Shown here: positions 1-8,065 of the stretch, piece after piece
Position numbering within the stretch: the stretch's first letter is position 1
How the letters are laid out: every line of letters starts with the position of its first letter
NCBI RefSeq assembly: GCF_003201285.1
Contig: NZ_QICS01000005.1
Location: forward strand, 124,001 to 188,000
Direction: 5' to 3'
Origin: Lachnotalea glycerini
GTDB taxonomy: Bacteria > Bacillota > Clostridia > Lachnospirales > Lachnospiraceae
DNA: 64,000 nucleotides
The notes under the pieces: model-generated
Database searches by the model: none
What the model saw: the letters and a program-made list of their open reading frames with translations, nothing else
Told to the model about the DNA's origin: nothing
Program-made: the position numbers and the translations under genes

Positions 1-156
1 CATTTTTTCTGAAATTGAAAGACCAGCTGCATCATCACCAGCACGGTTAATTTTGTAACCTGATGATAATTTCTCTGTTGATTTTGCAAGAGCACCTGTA
101 GTGATGCCTAACTGTCTGTTAGTGTTAGCTGCTGACATATTGTGTTGTACTACCAT
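1..156 (-). CDS. hag: Flagellin, N-terminal part (runs off the window)
   Basis: The reading frame begins at the ATG at 156 and is still open at base 1, giving 52 residues. It starts [18 protein letters not shown] and continues through [19 protein letters not shown], the conserved D0/D1 N-terminal helix of bacterial flagellins. Flagellin is exported by the flagellar type III system and polymerises into the filament. AGGAGG at 165-170 is a strong Shine-Dalgarno. Upstream lie a sigma-D promoter and a leader of about 180 nt with a CsrA-type hairpin, so translation is probably repressed by CsrA. The C-terminal half is outside the window, so length and copy number cannot be judged. Confidence 0.95.
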   Translation of the reverse strand, partial: MVVQHNMSAANTNRQLGITTGALAKSTEKLSSGYKINRAGDDAAGLSISEKM

Positions 157-180
157 AGTTAATTCCTCCTTGAATTTGCT

Positions 181-196
181 GCAACATCCATGTTGC
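181..196 (-). promoter_or_regulatory. Candidate CsrA-binding hairpin (BS1) in flagellin leader
   Basis: In the minus-strand transcript this reads GCAACATGGATGTTGC, a 6-bp stem whose loop is UGGA. The core ACA-U-GGAUGU matches 9 of 12 positions of the CsrA consensus RUACARGGAUGU. It lies about 20 nt upstream of the Shine-Dalgarno (165-170), which also contains GGA and would be the second site. This mirrors the two-site arrangement known for Bacillus subtilis hag. The assignment is by motif and position only. Confidence 0.65.
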
Positions 197-217
197 ATTT
201 ATTTTTTATTTTGTAAA

Positions 218-250
218 TCACTTATAAGGTTAAGTAATAACCTAAAGTGA
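218..250 (-). promoter_or_regulatory. Second stem-loop in flagellin 5' leader
   Basis: TCACTT (218-223) pairs with AAGTGA (245-250) and AGGTTA pairs with TAACCT around a 5-nt loop, giving a 12-bp interrupted stem. Its position in the untranslated leader between the sigma-D promoter and the CsrA-type hairpin suggests mRNA stability or folding control. No GGA loop is present, so it is probably not a CsrA site. Confidence 0.45.
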
Positions 251-342
251 TAATACACCTTGTAGTGTGACATGGTCAAGAGTTTCTTGTCAAAAATTAT
301 ATAAATTTAAGATTTATAATCCCTTTTTGTTTTACAATAAGT

Positions 343-370
343 ATATCGGATAATATTTGCATATACTTTA
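343..370 (-). promoter_or_regulatory. Sigma-D (sigma-28) promoter of flagellin
   Basis: Read on the minus strand: TAAA (370-367), 16-nt spacer, TCCGATAT (350-343). The consensus is TAAA-N15-GCCGATAW. This gives a 5' leader of roughly 180 nt before the flagellin ATG at 156. Confidence 0.75.
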
Positions 371-387
371 TAACAAATTATGAATTT

Positions 388-870
388 TTATTTTTTTTTA
401 TCCAAAAAATGTGGAGGCATATAGTTGATTTTCTGCATCGTATTGTAATATGTATTTGCAATCTTTCTATTATCTCTGAAATTTTTCACCTCTCGTTTGA
501 GTAATGAAAATTGTTGAGCAATTATCTGCCTGTTTTTTTCTTCACCGTTCTGAATCTCAACGCTCTTATCAGTTATTATACTAATCAGCTTCTGCATTTC
601 TTTTATTTCTTCTTTATGACAATCAGCATTGTTAATTATTTCTTCTTGGATACGATTGTACAAAGCTTGAAATCCATTATCTAATAAGTTTAGCTCATCA
701 ATTAGCAGTTGCTTTTTATCAATACAGGCTTCGTATGCAACCATATTCTTTTTGATATCTACAATGATTTCTGCTTGTTCTTTATTTGCAACAATTAAGT
801 CTTCCAAAATCATTACTTTTTTTCGCAAACTGTCAATCATGACCTTTATATAATTAACATTCTGTTCCAT
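388..870 (-). CDS. Coiled-coil flagellar chaperone, FliT/FlgN-like
   Basis: 160 residues, nearly all helical and rich in Lys, Glu and Gln, with heptad-like spacing through residues 5-130. It is the last gene of the flaG-fliD-fliS operon, 20 nt after fliS, the slot usually taken by fliT or a second FlgN-type chaperone. A separate, more typical FlgN is encoded at 9900-10415, so this one probably serves FliD or export regulation rather than FlgK/FlgL. Strong Shine-Dalgarno (GGAGGTG) before the ATG. Sequence similarity in this class is low, so the family label is inferred mainly from position and composition. Confidence 0.6.
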   Translation of the reverse strand: MEQNVNYIKVMIDSLRKKVMILEDLIVANKEQAEIIVDIKKNMVAYEACIDKKQLLIDELNLLDNGFQALYNRIQEEIINNADCHKEEIKEMQKLISIITDKSVEIQNGEEKNRQIIAQQFSLLKREVKNFRDNRKIANTYYNTMQKINYMPPHFLDKKK

Positions 871-890
871 CAGACACCTCCATTATAAGT

Positions 891-1262
891 CTACTTTGAT
901 AGTCTTATAACTTCTTTCCATGTTTCTTTCATAGTTCTTAGATGTTCTAATACTTCTTCAAGAATAGCTTTATCCTTTTGCATATTAGCATCCGATAACC
1001 TTTGCGTAATATACACATAGACATTTTCGAAATCCTGAGCTACCGGATAGTCAAAATTTAAGGTTGCTCTAAGTTCTGTCACAATTGCGCGGCATTTTTT
1101 AATATTGTCATTTGCTTTTTCAATATTATTTTGTTCAATTCCTAACAGTGCTATATTGCAAAATTTAATTGCTCCTTCATATAGCATTAATGTTAATTCT
1201 CCAGGTGTTGCTGTCAATACCTGATTATTTTTGTAAGTTGCATAAGCATTTGGTAAAGCCAT
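891..1262 (-). CDS. fliS: Flagellin export chaperone FliS
   Basis: 123 residues, the normal FliS size. It starts MALPNAYATYKNNQVLTATP, followed by the ELTLMLYEGAIKF segment typical of FliS (YxxxxVxTAxPxELxxMLYxG pattern). FliS is a cytosolic four-helix protein that binds the disordered C-terminus of flagellin and keeps it monomeric until export. In Bacillus the FliS-flagellin contact also tunes the FliW-CsrA loop. It sits 19 nt after fliD with AGGAGG eight bases before the ATG. Confidence 0.97.
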   Translation of the reverse strand: MALPNAYATYKNNQVLTATPGELTLMLYEGAIKFCNIALLGIEQNNIEKANDNIKKCRAIVTELRATLNFDYPVAQDFENVYVYITQRLSDANMQKDKAILEEVLEHLRTMKETWKEVIRLSK

Positions 1263-1281
1263 AACATTTTCCTCCTAAGAA

Positions 1282-2826
1282 TCAGCTTCCTAACATACTT
1301 AAAAGTGATGAACTGCTTGATTGTAATTTAGCCAACGCCGTTTCCATCGCTGAAAATTGGTCATAATATTTGTTTTCCATCGTTGTAAATTTATCTTCTA
1401 ACTCATCAATTTTATCTTCATAATCATCAATCTGGCTTGCCATAGTCTTGTCTTCATATACATGGTAAACACTCTTGATACCCTCTACGGATTTCATGTT
1501 TTTATCAATTTTGTCATATAAGCCTTTTGACAAAGAGGTAAAAAAGCTGATTACCGTATCAGGATCTGAGACAATTGCAGTCATCAGTTTATCTTTCTCC
1601 GTAGACACTGTGGTGTCATCAGTATTGCCGTCAAGGTGATAAGCACTTCGCTCATTTTCTTCTGTTGTAAAATACTCTCCTGTAGAAATACCAAAGCTTG
1701 CTAAGCTATATGTCTTACCATCTATTTCATATGTTTCAGTCATAGCGTTCTTCATTGCATTGGAAACACTTCCCAAAGTACTGTCTCTTCTTAATAAGGC
1801 ATCCTTAATTTTCGTCTCCCACTTCTCAATTTGAGTATCTGTCATTGAATCCTTTTCATCATCAGTAAGAGGATCATACCCTTTTGCGCTATCTGCATTA
1901 TAAAGACTATCCATCTCGTTAATCAAAGTATTATATTCAGACAAGAAGCTTTTAACTGTATCATAGATTCCCTGATAATCCATTGAAGTCGAAATTGAGA
2001 CTGTGTCATAGATTGTATTTCCAGACGAGTCAGTGCTTGTTCCAGTTAACTCTTTTGCCACAATATTCAAGCCATTGATACTAAAAGCATTGCTAGTTGA
2101 TGTAAATGTTGCACCATTTAATAAAATCTCTGAATCCTGCCCATCTATTTTAGTTGCTCCACCCTCTATTTCTGTATTAAGCCCCAGTGCTGTTAACGCA
2201 TTCGTTCCATCTGAATCAGATGCCGTAATGGTAAAATCAGACGCTGCTCCACTTGATTTTGAACTAACAAAAATGCGGCTGTTGGTTGAGTCAAAGCTTG
2301 CATTTACTCCCGCTGATTTTAACTGGGTTATTACATCACTTATCGTAGTAGAACTGTTAATGGTAATCGATGTAGCGGCCCCAGAACCAACCGATACCTG
2401 AAAGCTTGTATCACCAGTAGCCGAATACCCTGTCAATTGGCTCATAGTAGAACTTGAAGAAAGCGTAGTTGAATCTGAAGTTGACAACACACTTCCCGTT
2501 AAATATCCTGGTTTTGCTAATTTTTTCACTGCCAATTCCTGCGTACCGTCAACTGCCGAACTGTCTGCTGTAATTGTAGCAACAGTAGAATCCGAAATCG
2601 TTGTAGATTTTTTATTGTATTTATCTGTAAATCGCATTTCGTTAAGAGTACCTGTATACAAAGAATAAATCTTAGAGTTCAATGTACTCCATGCATCTAC
2701 TTTCCACTCCAATTTTGTTTTCTTCTTTTCAATCGTTTCTATTTTAGTACGCTGTGCTTTCATAAGCTGAGATATAATTGAATCAGTATCCATGTTTGAA
2801 TACATACCCGTCATTCTAATGGTCAT
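1282..2826 (-). CDS. fliD: Flagellar filament cap protein FliD
   Basis: 514 residues. The N-terminus contains GMYSNMDTDSIISQLMKAQR, the FliD_N signature, and the C-terminal ~120 residues form the coiled FliD_C region ending in SSSSLLSMLGS. The middle (about residues 110-280) is Ser/Thr/Asp-rich and variable, as expected for the surface D2/D3 part. FliD caps the growing filament and guides flagellin folding. Length is close to the Bacillus protein. It follows flaG by 11 nt in one operon. Confidence 0.97.
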   Translation of the reverse strand: MTIRMTGMYSNMDTDSIISQLMKAQRTKIETIEKKKTKLEWKVDAWSTLNSKIYSLYTGTLNEMRFTDKYNKKSTTISDSTVATITADSSAVDGTQELAVKKLAKPGYLTGSVLSTSDSTTLSSSSTMSQLTGYSATGDTSFQVSVGSGAATSITINSSTTISDVITQLKSAGVNASFDSTNSRIFVSSKSSGAASDFTITASDSDGTNALTALGLNTEIEGGATKIDGQDSEILLNGATFTSTSNAFSINGLNIVAKELTGTSTDSSGNTIYDTVSISTSMDYQGIYDTVKSFLSEYNTLINEMDSLYNADSAKGYDPLTDDEKDSMTDTQIEKWETKIKDALLRRDSTLGSVSNAMKNAMTETYEIDGKTYSLASFGISTGEYFTTEENERSAYHLDGNTDDTTVSTEKDKLMTAIVSDPDTVISFFTSLSKGLYDKIDKNMKSVEGIKSVYHVYEDKTMASQIDDYEDKIDELEDKFTTMENKYYDQFSAMETALAKLQSSSSSLLSMLGS

Positions 2827-2837
2827 ACTTTTCCCTC

Positions 2838-3248
2838 CTAAAGCTTTTCATCCACTAAAATCCCCGCAAATTCCCATATTTTTGCGAGCATCTCCAATGT
2901 TTTTTCTGGTGGAATTTCTTTGATTACTTCCTTAGTATCTTTATCCACAATTTTAATTGTTACCCTGTTTGTCTCATCATGAATTCCAAAAATAGCCTGC
3001 GTATTTTTGTTTAACTTACTGTTAATCTCACTGATAGACTTTTTCATATCATTGTTGGTTGCATTTTTAAAATTATTTACCTTACTATTATCTTCAGCTG
3101 TATAACTATCTTTATCTTCTGCCGTGGCAGAAACTGACTTGATAGCTGTTTCTTCTGCTTTATCATTTGTTGTTGGCTGAATTGGTTTGATGCTCACCTT
3201 GGTATTACTTCCTTGATAACCATTGTTGCTTACCGCATCTAGTTCCAT
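2838..3248 (-). CDS. flaG: FlaG family flagellar protein
   Basis: 136 residues. The first ~75 are low-complexity (Asn, Lys, Thr, Ala). The C-terminal half holds the FlaG core: FGIHDETNRVTIKIVDKDT, then KEIPPEKTLEMLAKIWEFAG. FlaG proteins are encoded next to fliD and affect filament length in some species; the mechanism is not settled. This is the first gene of the flaG-fliD-fliS operon, about 107 nt downstream of a sigma-D promoter. GGAGGTG precedes the ATG. Confidence 0.92.
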   Translation of the reverse strand: MELDAVSNNGYQGSNTKVSIKPIQPTTNDKAEETAIKSVSATAEDKDSYTAEDNSKVNNFKNATNNDMKKSISEINSKLNKNTQAIFGIHDETNRVTIKIVDKDTKEVIKEIPPEKTLEMLAKIWEFAGILVDEKL

Positions 3249-3361
3249 AAAATCACCTCCATGTGACTTATCCTAAGCAGACAATAAAAACTGCTTTATT
3301 ACTGGCTCATAGCTGACAACTTTAAATATTCAATTATAACATTAAATGCTAATTACTAATA

Positions 3362-3388
3362 TTATCGGCATTTTTGATATATTCTTAA
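3362..3388 (-). promoter_or_regulatory. Sigma-D promoter of flaG-fliD-fliS operon
   Basis: Minus strand: TTAA (3388-3385), 15-nt spacer, GCCGATAA (3369-3362). The -10 element is a perfect consensus; the -35 differs at one base (TAAA expected). Confidence 0.75.
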
Positions 3389-3416
3389 TAGCAAACATAT
3401 ATTTTATTTATTTCTT

Positions 3417-3635
3417 CTATTTCAACAATTCATTCAATGCTTCCAGTCCTTCAACTGTAACAGCTTTACGGTTCTCCTCTTGAATCTGTAAATATAATTC
3501 TTTCCGGTAAATTGTTACATCTTTTGGTGCTGAAATTCCTACTTTTACTTGATCCCCTTTTATTTCTAAAATGGTAATTTCAATATTGTTATTTATTACA
3601 ATTGCCTCATTTTTTTTCCTGGAAAGGGCAAGCAT
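3417..3635 (-). CDS. csrA: Carbon storage regulator CsrA
   Basis: The protein is best read from the ATG at 3635, giving 72 residues beginning [20 protein letters not shown]. This is the canonical CsrA start, and the GGCGGGTG just upstream is a suitable ribosome site; a longer frame upstream overlaps fliW and is not needed. CsrA is a homodimeric RNA-binding protein that blocks translation by occupying GGA hairpins over Shine-Dalgarno sites. It lies 1 nt after the fliW stop, so the two are translationally coupled. Its likely target is the flagellin leader at 157-196. The C-terminal extension after the beta-core is typical of FliW-regulated CsrA. Confidence 0.96.
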   Translation of the reverse strand: MLALSRKKNEAIVINNNIEITILEIKGDQVKVGISAPKDVTIYRKELYLQIQEENRKAVTVEGLEALNELLK

Positions 3636-3636
3636 A

Positions 3637-4101
3637 TTATTCACCCGCCTTTTCTTGTTTTGACTTAAGGATGTCATAAACCGGGTATTTTACTAGATAT
3701 TCTTCATTCTCAACAACTATTTGACATGCTTTTCTGGTAATTGCATTAATCACAATCGGAGCTTTTAGATTAACTGTCATATTTTTTACTTCTGCCGGAA
3801 TCGTCATTGTTACCAAAACAAGCATCTCCTGTGGATCTAAGTCGCCAAGAGGTTTCATCAGTTCATCATTTACTGTTGGGTTATAATCCATCCTAACCAA
3901 AAGAGGGTTAATAACCGGAATTGCAAACCCAGGTTCTTCGATTGATTGCAGCCAAGAAATCTTAGCTTTATCTCCCTTTTCTTCATCATATATAATTAAA
4001 TAATTTTTCATATCAGGAAATCCTATAATTCCGTTTTCAAAATGAATGGTTTTTTCATTATCAACCGCTATATTTCCAAATAATTTTGTCTGTATTGTCA
4101 T
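3637..4101 (-). CDS. fliW: Flagellar assembly factor FliW (CsrA antagonist)
   Basis: 154 residues with FliW hallmarks: [16 protein letters not shown] near the N-terminus and [19 protein letters not shown] toward the C-terminus. FliW binds CsrA and relieves repression; flagellin sequesters FliW, so accumulating flagellin shuts down its own synthesis. Gene order flgL-fliW-csrA matches Firmicutes flagellar clusters. The flgL-fliW gap (4102-4252) holds a hairpin and an extended -10 sequence, so fliW-csrA may have its own promoter. A partial sigma-D-like GCCGATTT (4223-4216) has no good -35. AAAAGGAG precedes the ATG. Confidence 0.97.
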   Translation of the reverse strand: MTIQTKLFGNIAVDNEKTIHFENGIIGFPDMKNYLIIYDEEKGDKAKISWLQSIEEPGFAIPVINPLLVRMDYNPTVNDELMKPLGDLDPQEMLVLVTMTIPAEVKNMTVNLKAPIVINAITRKACQIVVENEEYLVKYPVYDILKSKQEKAGE

Positions 4102-4166
4102 TTCTATTCTCCTTTTTCAAGAATCAATTTTATGCACAACTTTACATTTTTATGTTGCTTACAAAT

Positions 4167-4205
4167 ATTATAGCATTTCATCATAAAAAGATGAAATGCT
4201 TTTTT
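4167..4205. terminator. Hairpin between flgL and fliW, with overlapping extended -10
   Basis: GCATTTCATC (4173-4182) and GATGAAATGC (4190-4199) form a perfect 10-bp stem followed by T6 on the plus strand. There is no plus-strand gene to terminate. On the minus strand the stem is followed by TATAATATTT (4172 downward), which is a weak terminator tail but a good TGC-TATAAT extended -10 promoter. It may attenuate flgL readthrough and restart transcription for fliW-csrA. The role is inferred. Confidence 0.45.
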
Positions 4206-4252
4206 CGTTATATGAAAATCGGCATGAATTATATATAAACCATTACGATTTT

Positions 4253-5995
4253 TTATAGAAAATCCAGCAATGAATGTGTAATTATTTTACTTGACGCTGT
4301 AAGTGCTGCATCATAAGCTAAACTGGCCGATTCCTGTTCAATTAAAACGTCAGATAATTCAACCCCTATATTTTCTTCTGATAATGTCTTTAAATTGGTT
4401 AACTGATTGGATGCTCTTTCCTTAGTTAATGACAGACGGCTTATCTTACTTCCTACCTCTGTAACGGCACTTGAAATATCATTAACATATCCCTTAAAAT
4501 TAGTAATACTTTGCTCTGCTAACTGTTGAAGCTTATTTTCAGCATATGTCTGCTCCTTTTCACATGCCTCAATCATTGATTCTATGTATTCCGTCTGATC
4601 ACTGTATTGGGAATCCGTAAGCATTGACTCAAGTTTTTCCATCTTTGTATCTGCTGCTATCGCACTCTCTAACGCAGAAATCAAATCATCCACATCTCTT
4701 CCGATTGATTGATCAAATACATCCTTACCCTCTGTATTAACAGTAAGCGTCTGATTAAAATTAACGATATAATCTATCTCTTGCGATTCGTTTTGATTAA
4801 CATATTCAGCCCCGGTGACTAAATTCGTGCAATCAAAATAATGCTCCGGCCTTAATTCACCTTTATCAAATCCTGTTTTTTCATACGTAAAGCTAATCGA
4901 ATCATCTCCGGCATTTTGAAATGCCTGGTAAACGCCGGATCCCAATATTAGTTCTCCTGTTTCTTTAATAAATGTAATTTGCTCTGCTGATGTATTCAGG
5001 TATGCTGCGTCACTTCCTCCGGTATCCTCTAATGATACCGCATTTACTGTAACTGTTTTGGATGCTGTGACTGTATTACCATCCACGGAGTAATCAAATG
5101 TTCCTACCGTCGTTCCACCTGAGTCCAGTATTGATATCGTACCTGTTGAGCTGTCAACTGTGGTGCTATAGCTTCCCCCTGACGAATCGGTTCCATCTAT
5201 AGACGCAGTTACTACACCACTCGCAGCATCTAAGCTAACACTGGCTTTCACATATCCTGTTGTAGAACCAGACATTGCAACAGTCAGATTTGTATTTAAT
5301 TTTCCTGATGCGGTATAGGTTACATTCTGTGCTGTAGTATCGGAATTCTCACTCAAATCACCATATGACAATCTCAAACGGTATACAGAATTATTCTTAA
5401 CGGTATTTGTATCATATTCCGTATCTGTATTATTTAAGATATCGCTTGAATTTACATCAATACATCCAGATACATAGTCAATACTCTCTACATCAGAACC
5501 TGAGAAGCATTCCGTTATTCGATAGCTTGCCGTTGTATCAGCTTCTGAAAAGGCTAGCTCCATATTTGTTTTGTACCCTGTTAAAATACTTCTTCCAGAA
5601 ATATCCGCATTGCCTTCATCATAAATTTGCTCTCTCAGAGACTGATATTCTGCCAGCAAATCTTTCTTTTCAGATAAAGAATATTGGTTAGAGGATAGCT
5701 TTGTAGCAATTTCAAGAATTGATGAGGTACAAGTTTTCATATTCCCAAGGGCAGTCTGGGTTGCGTCCAGCCAACTCTCAGCATCCGGAATATTTTTAGA
5801 ATAATACTGATTTAAGGTAGTGATACTGTTTTTTAACCTGAGTGCTCGAATTGCAACAATTGGATCCTCTGATGCTCTTGTAATCTTTTGTTGTGTTGCT
5901 ACTTGTGTTGATATTTTATCAAGCAATGTTTTATTAGTATTAACATTATCCAATGAATTATTGGTCATAATCTTATTTGTTATTCTAATTCCCAT
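4253..5995 (-). CDS. flgL: Hook-filament junction protein FlgL (HAP3), enlarged
   Basis: 580 residues, against about 300 for Bacillus FlgL. The N-terminal part (residues 1-150: MGIRITNKIMTNNSLDNVN, then KITRASEDPIVAIRALRLKN) and the C-terminal ~120 residues (ending EQESASLAYDAALTASSKI) are the conserved coiled D0/D1 regions. The middle, roughly 170-430, is a Ser/Thr/Asp/Gly-rich beta-type insertion that must be a surface domain. FlgL links FlgK to the filament. It follows the second flgK by 12 nt with GGAGG before the ATG. Confidence 0.9.
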   Translation of the reverse strand: MGIRITNKIMTNNSLDNVNTNKTLLDKISTQVATQQKITRASEDPIVAIRALRLKNSITTLNQYYSKNIPDAESWLDATQTALGNMKTCTSSILEIATKLSSNQYSLSEKKDLLAEYQSLREQIYDEGNADISGRSILTGYKTNMELAFSEADTTASYRITECFSGSDVESIDYVSGCIDVNSSDILNNTDTEYDTNTVKNNSVYRLRLSYGDLSENSDTTAQNVTYTASGKLNTNLTVAMSGSTTGYVKASVSLDAASGVVTASIDGTDSSGGSYSTTVDSSTGTISILDSGGTTVGTFDYSVDGNTVTASKTVTVNAVSLEDTGGSDAAYLNTSAEQITFIKETGELILGSGVYQAFQNAGDDSISFTYEKTGFDKGELRPEHYFDCTNLVTGAEYVNQNESQEIDYIVNFNQTLTVNTEGKDVFDQSIGRDVDDLISALESAIAADTKMEKLESMLTDSQYSDQTEYIESMIEACEKEQTYAENKLQQLAEQSITNFKGYVNDISSAVTEVGSKISRLSLTKERASNQLTNLKTLSEENIGVELSDVLIEQESASLAYDAALTASSKIITHSLLDFL

Positions 5996-6007
5996 TCTTT
6001 ATGCCTC

Positions 6008-8050
6008 CTACACTCCGGTTTCATTAATTAGTTTGTCATACATCTCTTGTAAAACTGAAACCAACTTACATGATAAATCATATGCATTTTGAAATTTAAC
6101 AAGATTAACTGCTTCTTCATCATTGTCAACTCCAGAAACAGACAATCTTTGATTTGTAATTGTTTTCAAAAGTGTACTAAATTTTGTTGAAAATGTAGAT
6201 GCTTTTTCCGCATCCACAGAACTGTCGGAAACAAGGCAAACCAAAAATTGAGATGCAGTTCCTCCTCTAAAGGAAAGTTGACTGGTATCGCTTTGTATAC
6301 TATATAAACTATTTAAAACATCGGCTGAACTAGTTAATGAAGTATTTGTTGTTGTTCCCAACAAATTAGGATCTGACAGCAACTTACTAGATACCTTTAA
6401 GTTTCCTGCTGTCAACTGATTATAACTATCTGTACTATTTGTTTTAGTAAGGGAATAAGTATCCGCATTCTTACCAACCAAGGAAGTAGATAGGCTGCCG
6501 CTTATTTGATAGGAATAAATATTTGTTGCTGAATCATAGGTATAGCTATCATAATCATATTCCACTCCATTAATATAAATACTGCCTGATTGAGCCGGTG
6601 TTGCTGTTTCTCCGCTGTCCGCAGCCACTTTTACTGTAGATGTACCACTTGACTCTGTTATTTCAGTAACAGCACCTGAAACAGCAAAATCATATTCTGC
6701 TCCTGTTACTGACGTACCTGTAAATAAAATACCTCCAATATCACCTGATGAGTTAAAGCCAGTCACCAATATATTATTTACTGACTCTGCAAAAGTTCTA
6801 GCAAATTCATTAATTTGAGACATATAATATGGTACTCCACAATAATCAACACTGGAACCAATTTTTGCATTTGTTCCAACCAAGGAAGCAGTAACCGCTG
6901 AATTATCACTGGTAATATTGAACGTATATTCATACTTATCGGTTGTAGAATTATAAGCTGCTGTGTATGAATCATAGGTATACTGCTTATTGCCCAGTGT
7001 AATCGTTCCTGCAGCATTTAAATTCATCTGATTTAAGTTATCATAAGTTGTGCTTGATATTGTAACCAAAGTATTGTTTGCATCTACTGATGTTACATTC
7101 GTAATGCTTCCAGAAAAATTATTTGAATTATTACCATCTCTTACCTCAATTAAAGCCCTTAATTTTCCACTCACATTAGAACTTGCTGCGCTGAACTTAT
7201 TTCCATTTGTCCACTGCACATCATATAAACCATCTACATCTGACTGATTCACTTTCTCTGTACGTGCAACACATTCTAATTGATTATAGCTGCTGCTGTC
7301 AACCAGCTTTTGACCAACTATAGTTACTGTATAATTGGTAGCGGCAGAATCTTCGCCTTCTGAATTCTTAATTGAAACCTCTGTTACCTCGACGGGTACA
7401 ATTTCCGACAGTTCGTCCACCAAAAGGGCCCTTTGATCTTTTAATTCATTTGCATTTCCGCCTGCTAGTAATGATGTATTGATCTGAGCATTCAACTGAT
7501 AAATTTGCTGCGCTATACTGTTTATTTTATCCGTATAAGTTTTTATTTCTTCATTTGAATCTTCTTGTACTTTCTCAAAACTAGTTGATAAGGCATTGAA
7601 GTAATCGGCAAAGCTTTGAGCATCATTGACAAATTGCGTTAAGCTAGATGTATCCAAAGAATCACCAGCAGCTGTATTTAATGAATTAAAAAAAGTATTG
7701 AAAGCTGTCAGGTAGCCAGATGTTGTAGTGGACTCATTCAATATGTATTCTATCTGCTCCATATAATAATCTTTTGTCTCATATTCGCCTACTGCTGTAT
7801 TTGTACTCCAATACTTAGCATCATAATAGCTGTCTCTAAGCTGTTCAATTGAAGTTGTTTGTACACCTGTTCCAATTTGACCATAGGTTGTGTAAGCTCT
7901 TAATGCTTCTGATGCAGATTGTACAGCATTCTGTCTTGTATATCCTGTAGTTTCTACATTGGCTATATTGTTACCAGTGACATTGATAGCCGTTTGATAT
8001 GTATAAAGGCCGGATGTTGCAATTGTTAAACCTAAAAATGTTGATGGCAT
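6008..8050 (-). CDS. flgK: Hook-associated protein FlgK (HAP1), copy 2
   Basis: 680 residues, longer than the ~500 of Bacillus FlgK. The N-terminus has the rod/hook-family pattern SGLYTYQTAINVTGNNIANV followed by TTGYTRQ, and the C-terminus has EEAVNLVKFQNAYDLSCKLV, the FlgK-type D0 helix. The enlarged centre (about 330-560) contains Ser/Thr/Tyr-rich repeats, including two similar segments of the TYDSYT...YEYTFNI / YDYDSYTYD...YSYQISG kind. It is encoded 15 nt after another FlgK. FlgK is the first of the two junction proteins between hook and filament. Confidence 0.9.
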   Translation of the reverse strand: MPSTFLGLTIATSGLYTYQTAINVTGNNIANVETTGYTRQNAVQSASEALRAYTTYGQIGTGVQTTSIEQLRDSYYDAKYWSTNTAVGEYETKDYYMEQIEYILNESTTTSGYLTAFNTFFNSLNTAAGDSLDTSSLTQFVNDAQSFADYFNALSTSFEKVQEDSNEEIKTYTDKINSIAQQIYQLNAQINTSLLAGGNANELKDQRALLVDELSEIVPVEVTEVSIKNSEGEDSAATNYTVTIVGQKLVDSSSYNQLECVARTEKVNQSDVDGLYDVQWTNGNKFSAASSNVSGKLRALIEVRDGNNSNNFSGSITNVTSVDANNTLVTISSTTYDNLNQMNLNAAGTITLGNKQYTYDSYTAAYNSTTDKYEYTFNITSDNSAVTASLVGTNAKIGSSVDYCGVPYYMSQINEFARTFAESVNNILVTGFNSSGDIGGILFTGTSVTGAEYDFAVSGAVTEITESSGTSTVKVAADSGETATPAQSGSIYINGVEYDYDSYTYDSATNIYSYQISGSLSTSLVGKNADTYSLTKTNSTDSYNQLTAGNLKVSSKLLSDPNLLGTTTNTSLTSSADVLNSLYSIQSDTSQLSFRGGTASQFLVCLVSDSSVDAEKASTFSTKFSTLLKTITNQRLSVSGVDNDEEAVNLVKFQNAYDLSCKLVSVLQEMYDKLINETGV

Positions 8051-8065
8051 TATCTTTCCCCCCTA

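Noticed and set aside
6008-8050. Second FlgK being the hook protein FlgE or a rod protein
   Set aside because: The C-terminal NLVKFQNAYDLSCKLVSVLQ pattern and the position between FlgK and FlgL fit FlgK better than FlgE, FlgF or FlgG.
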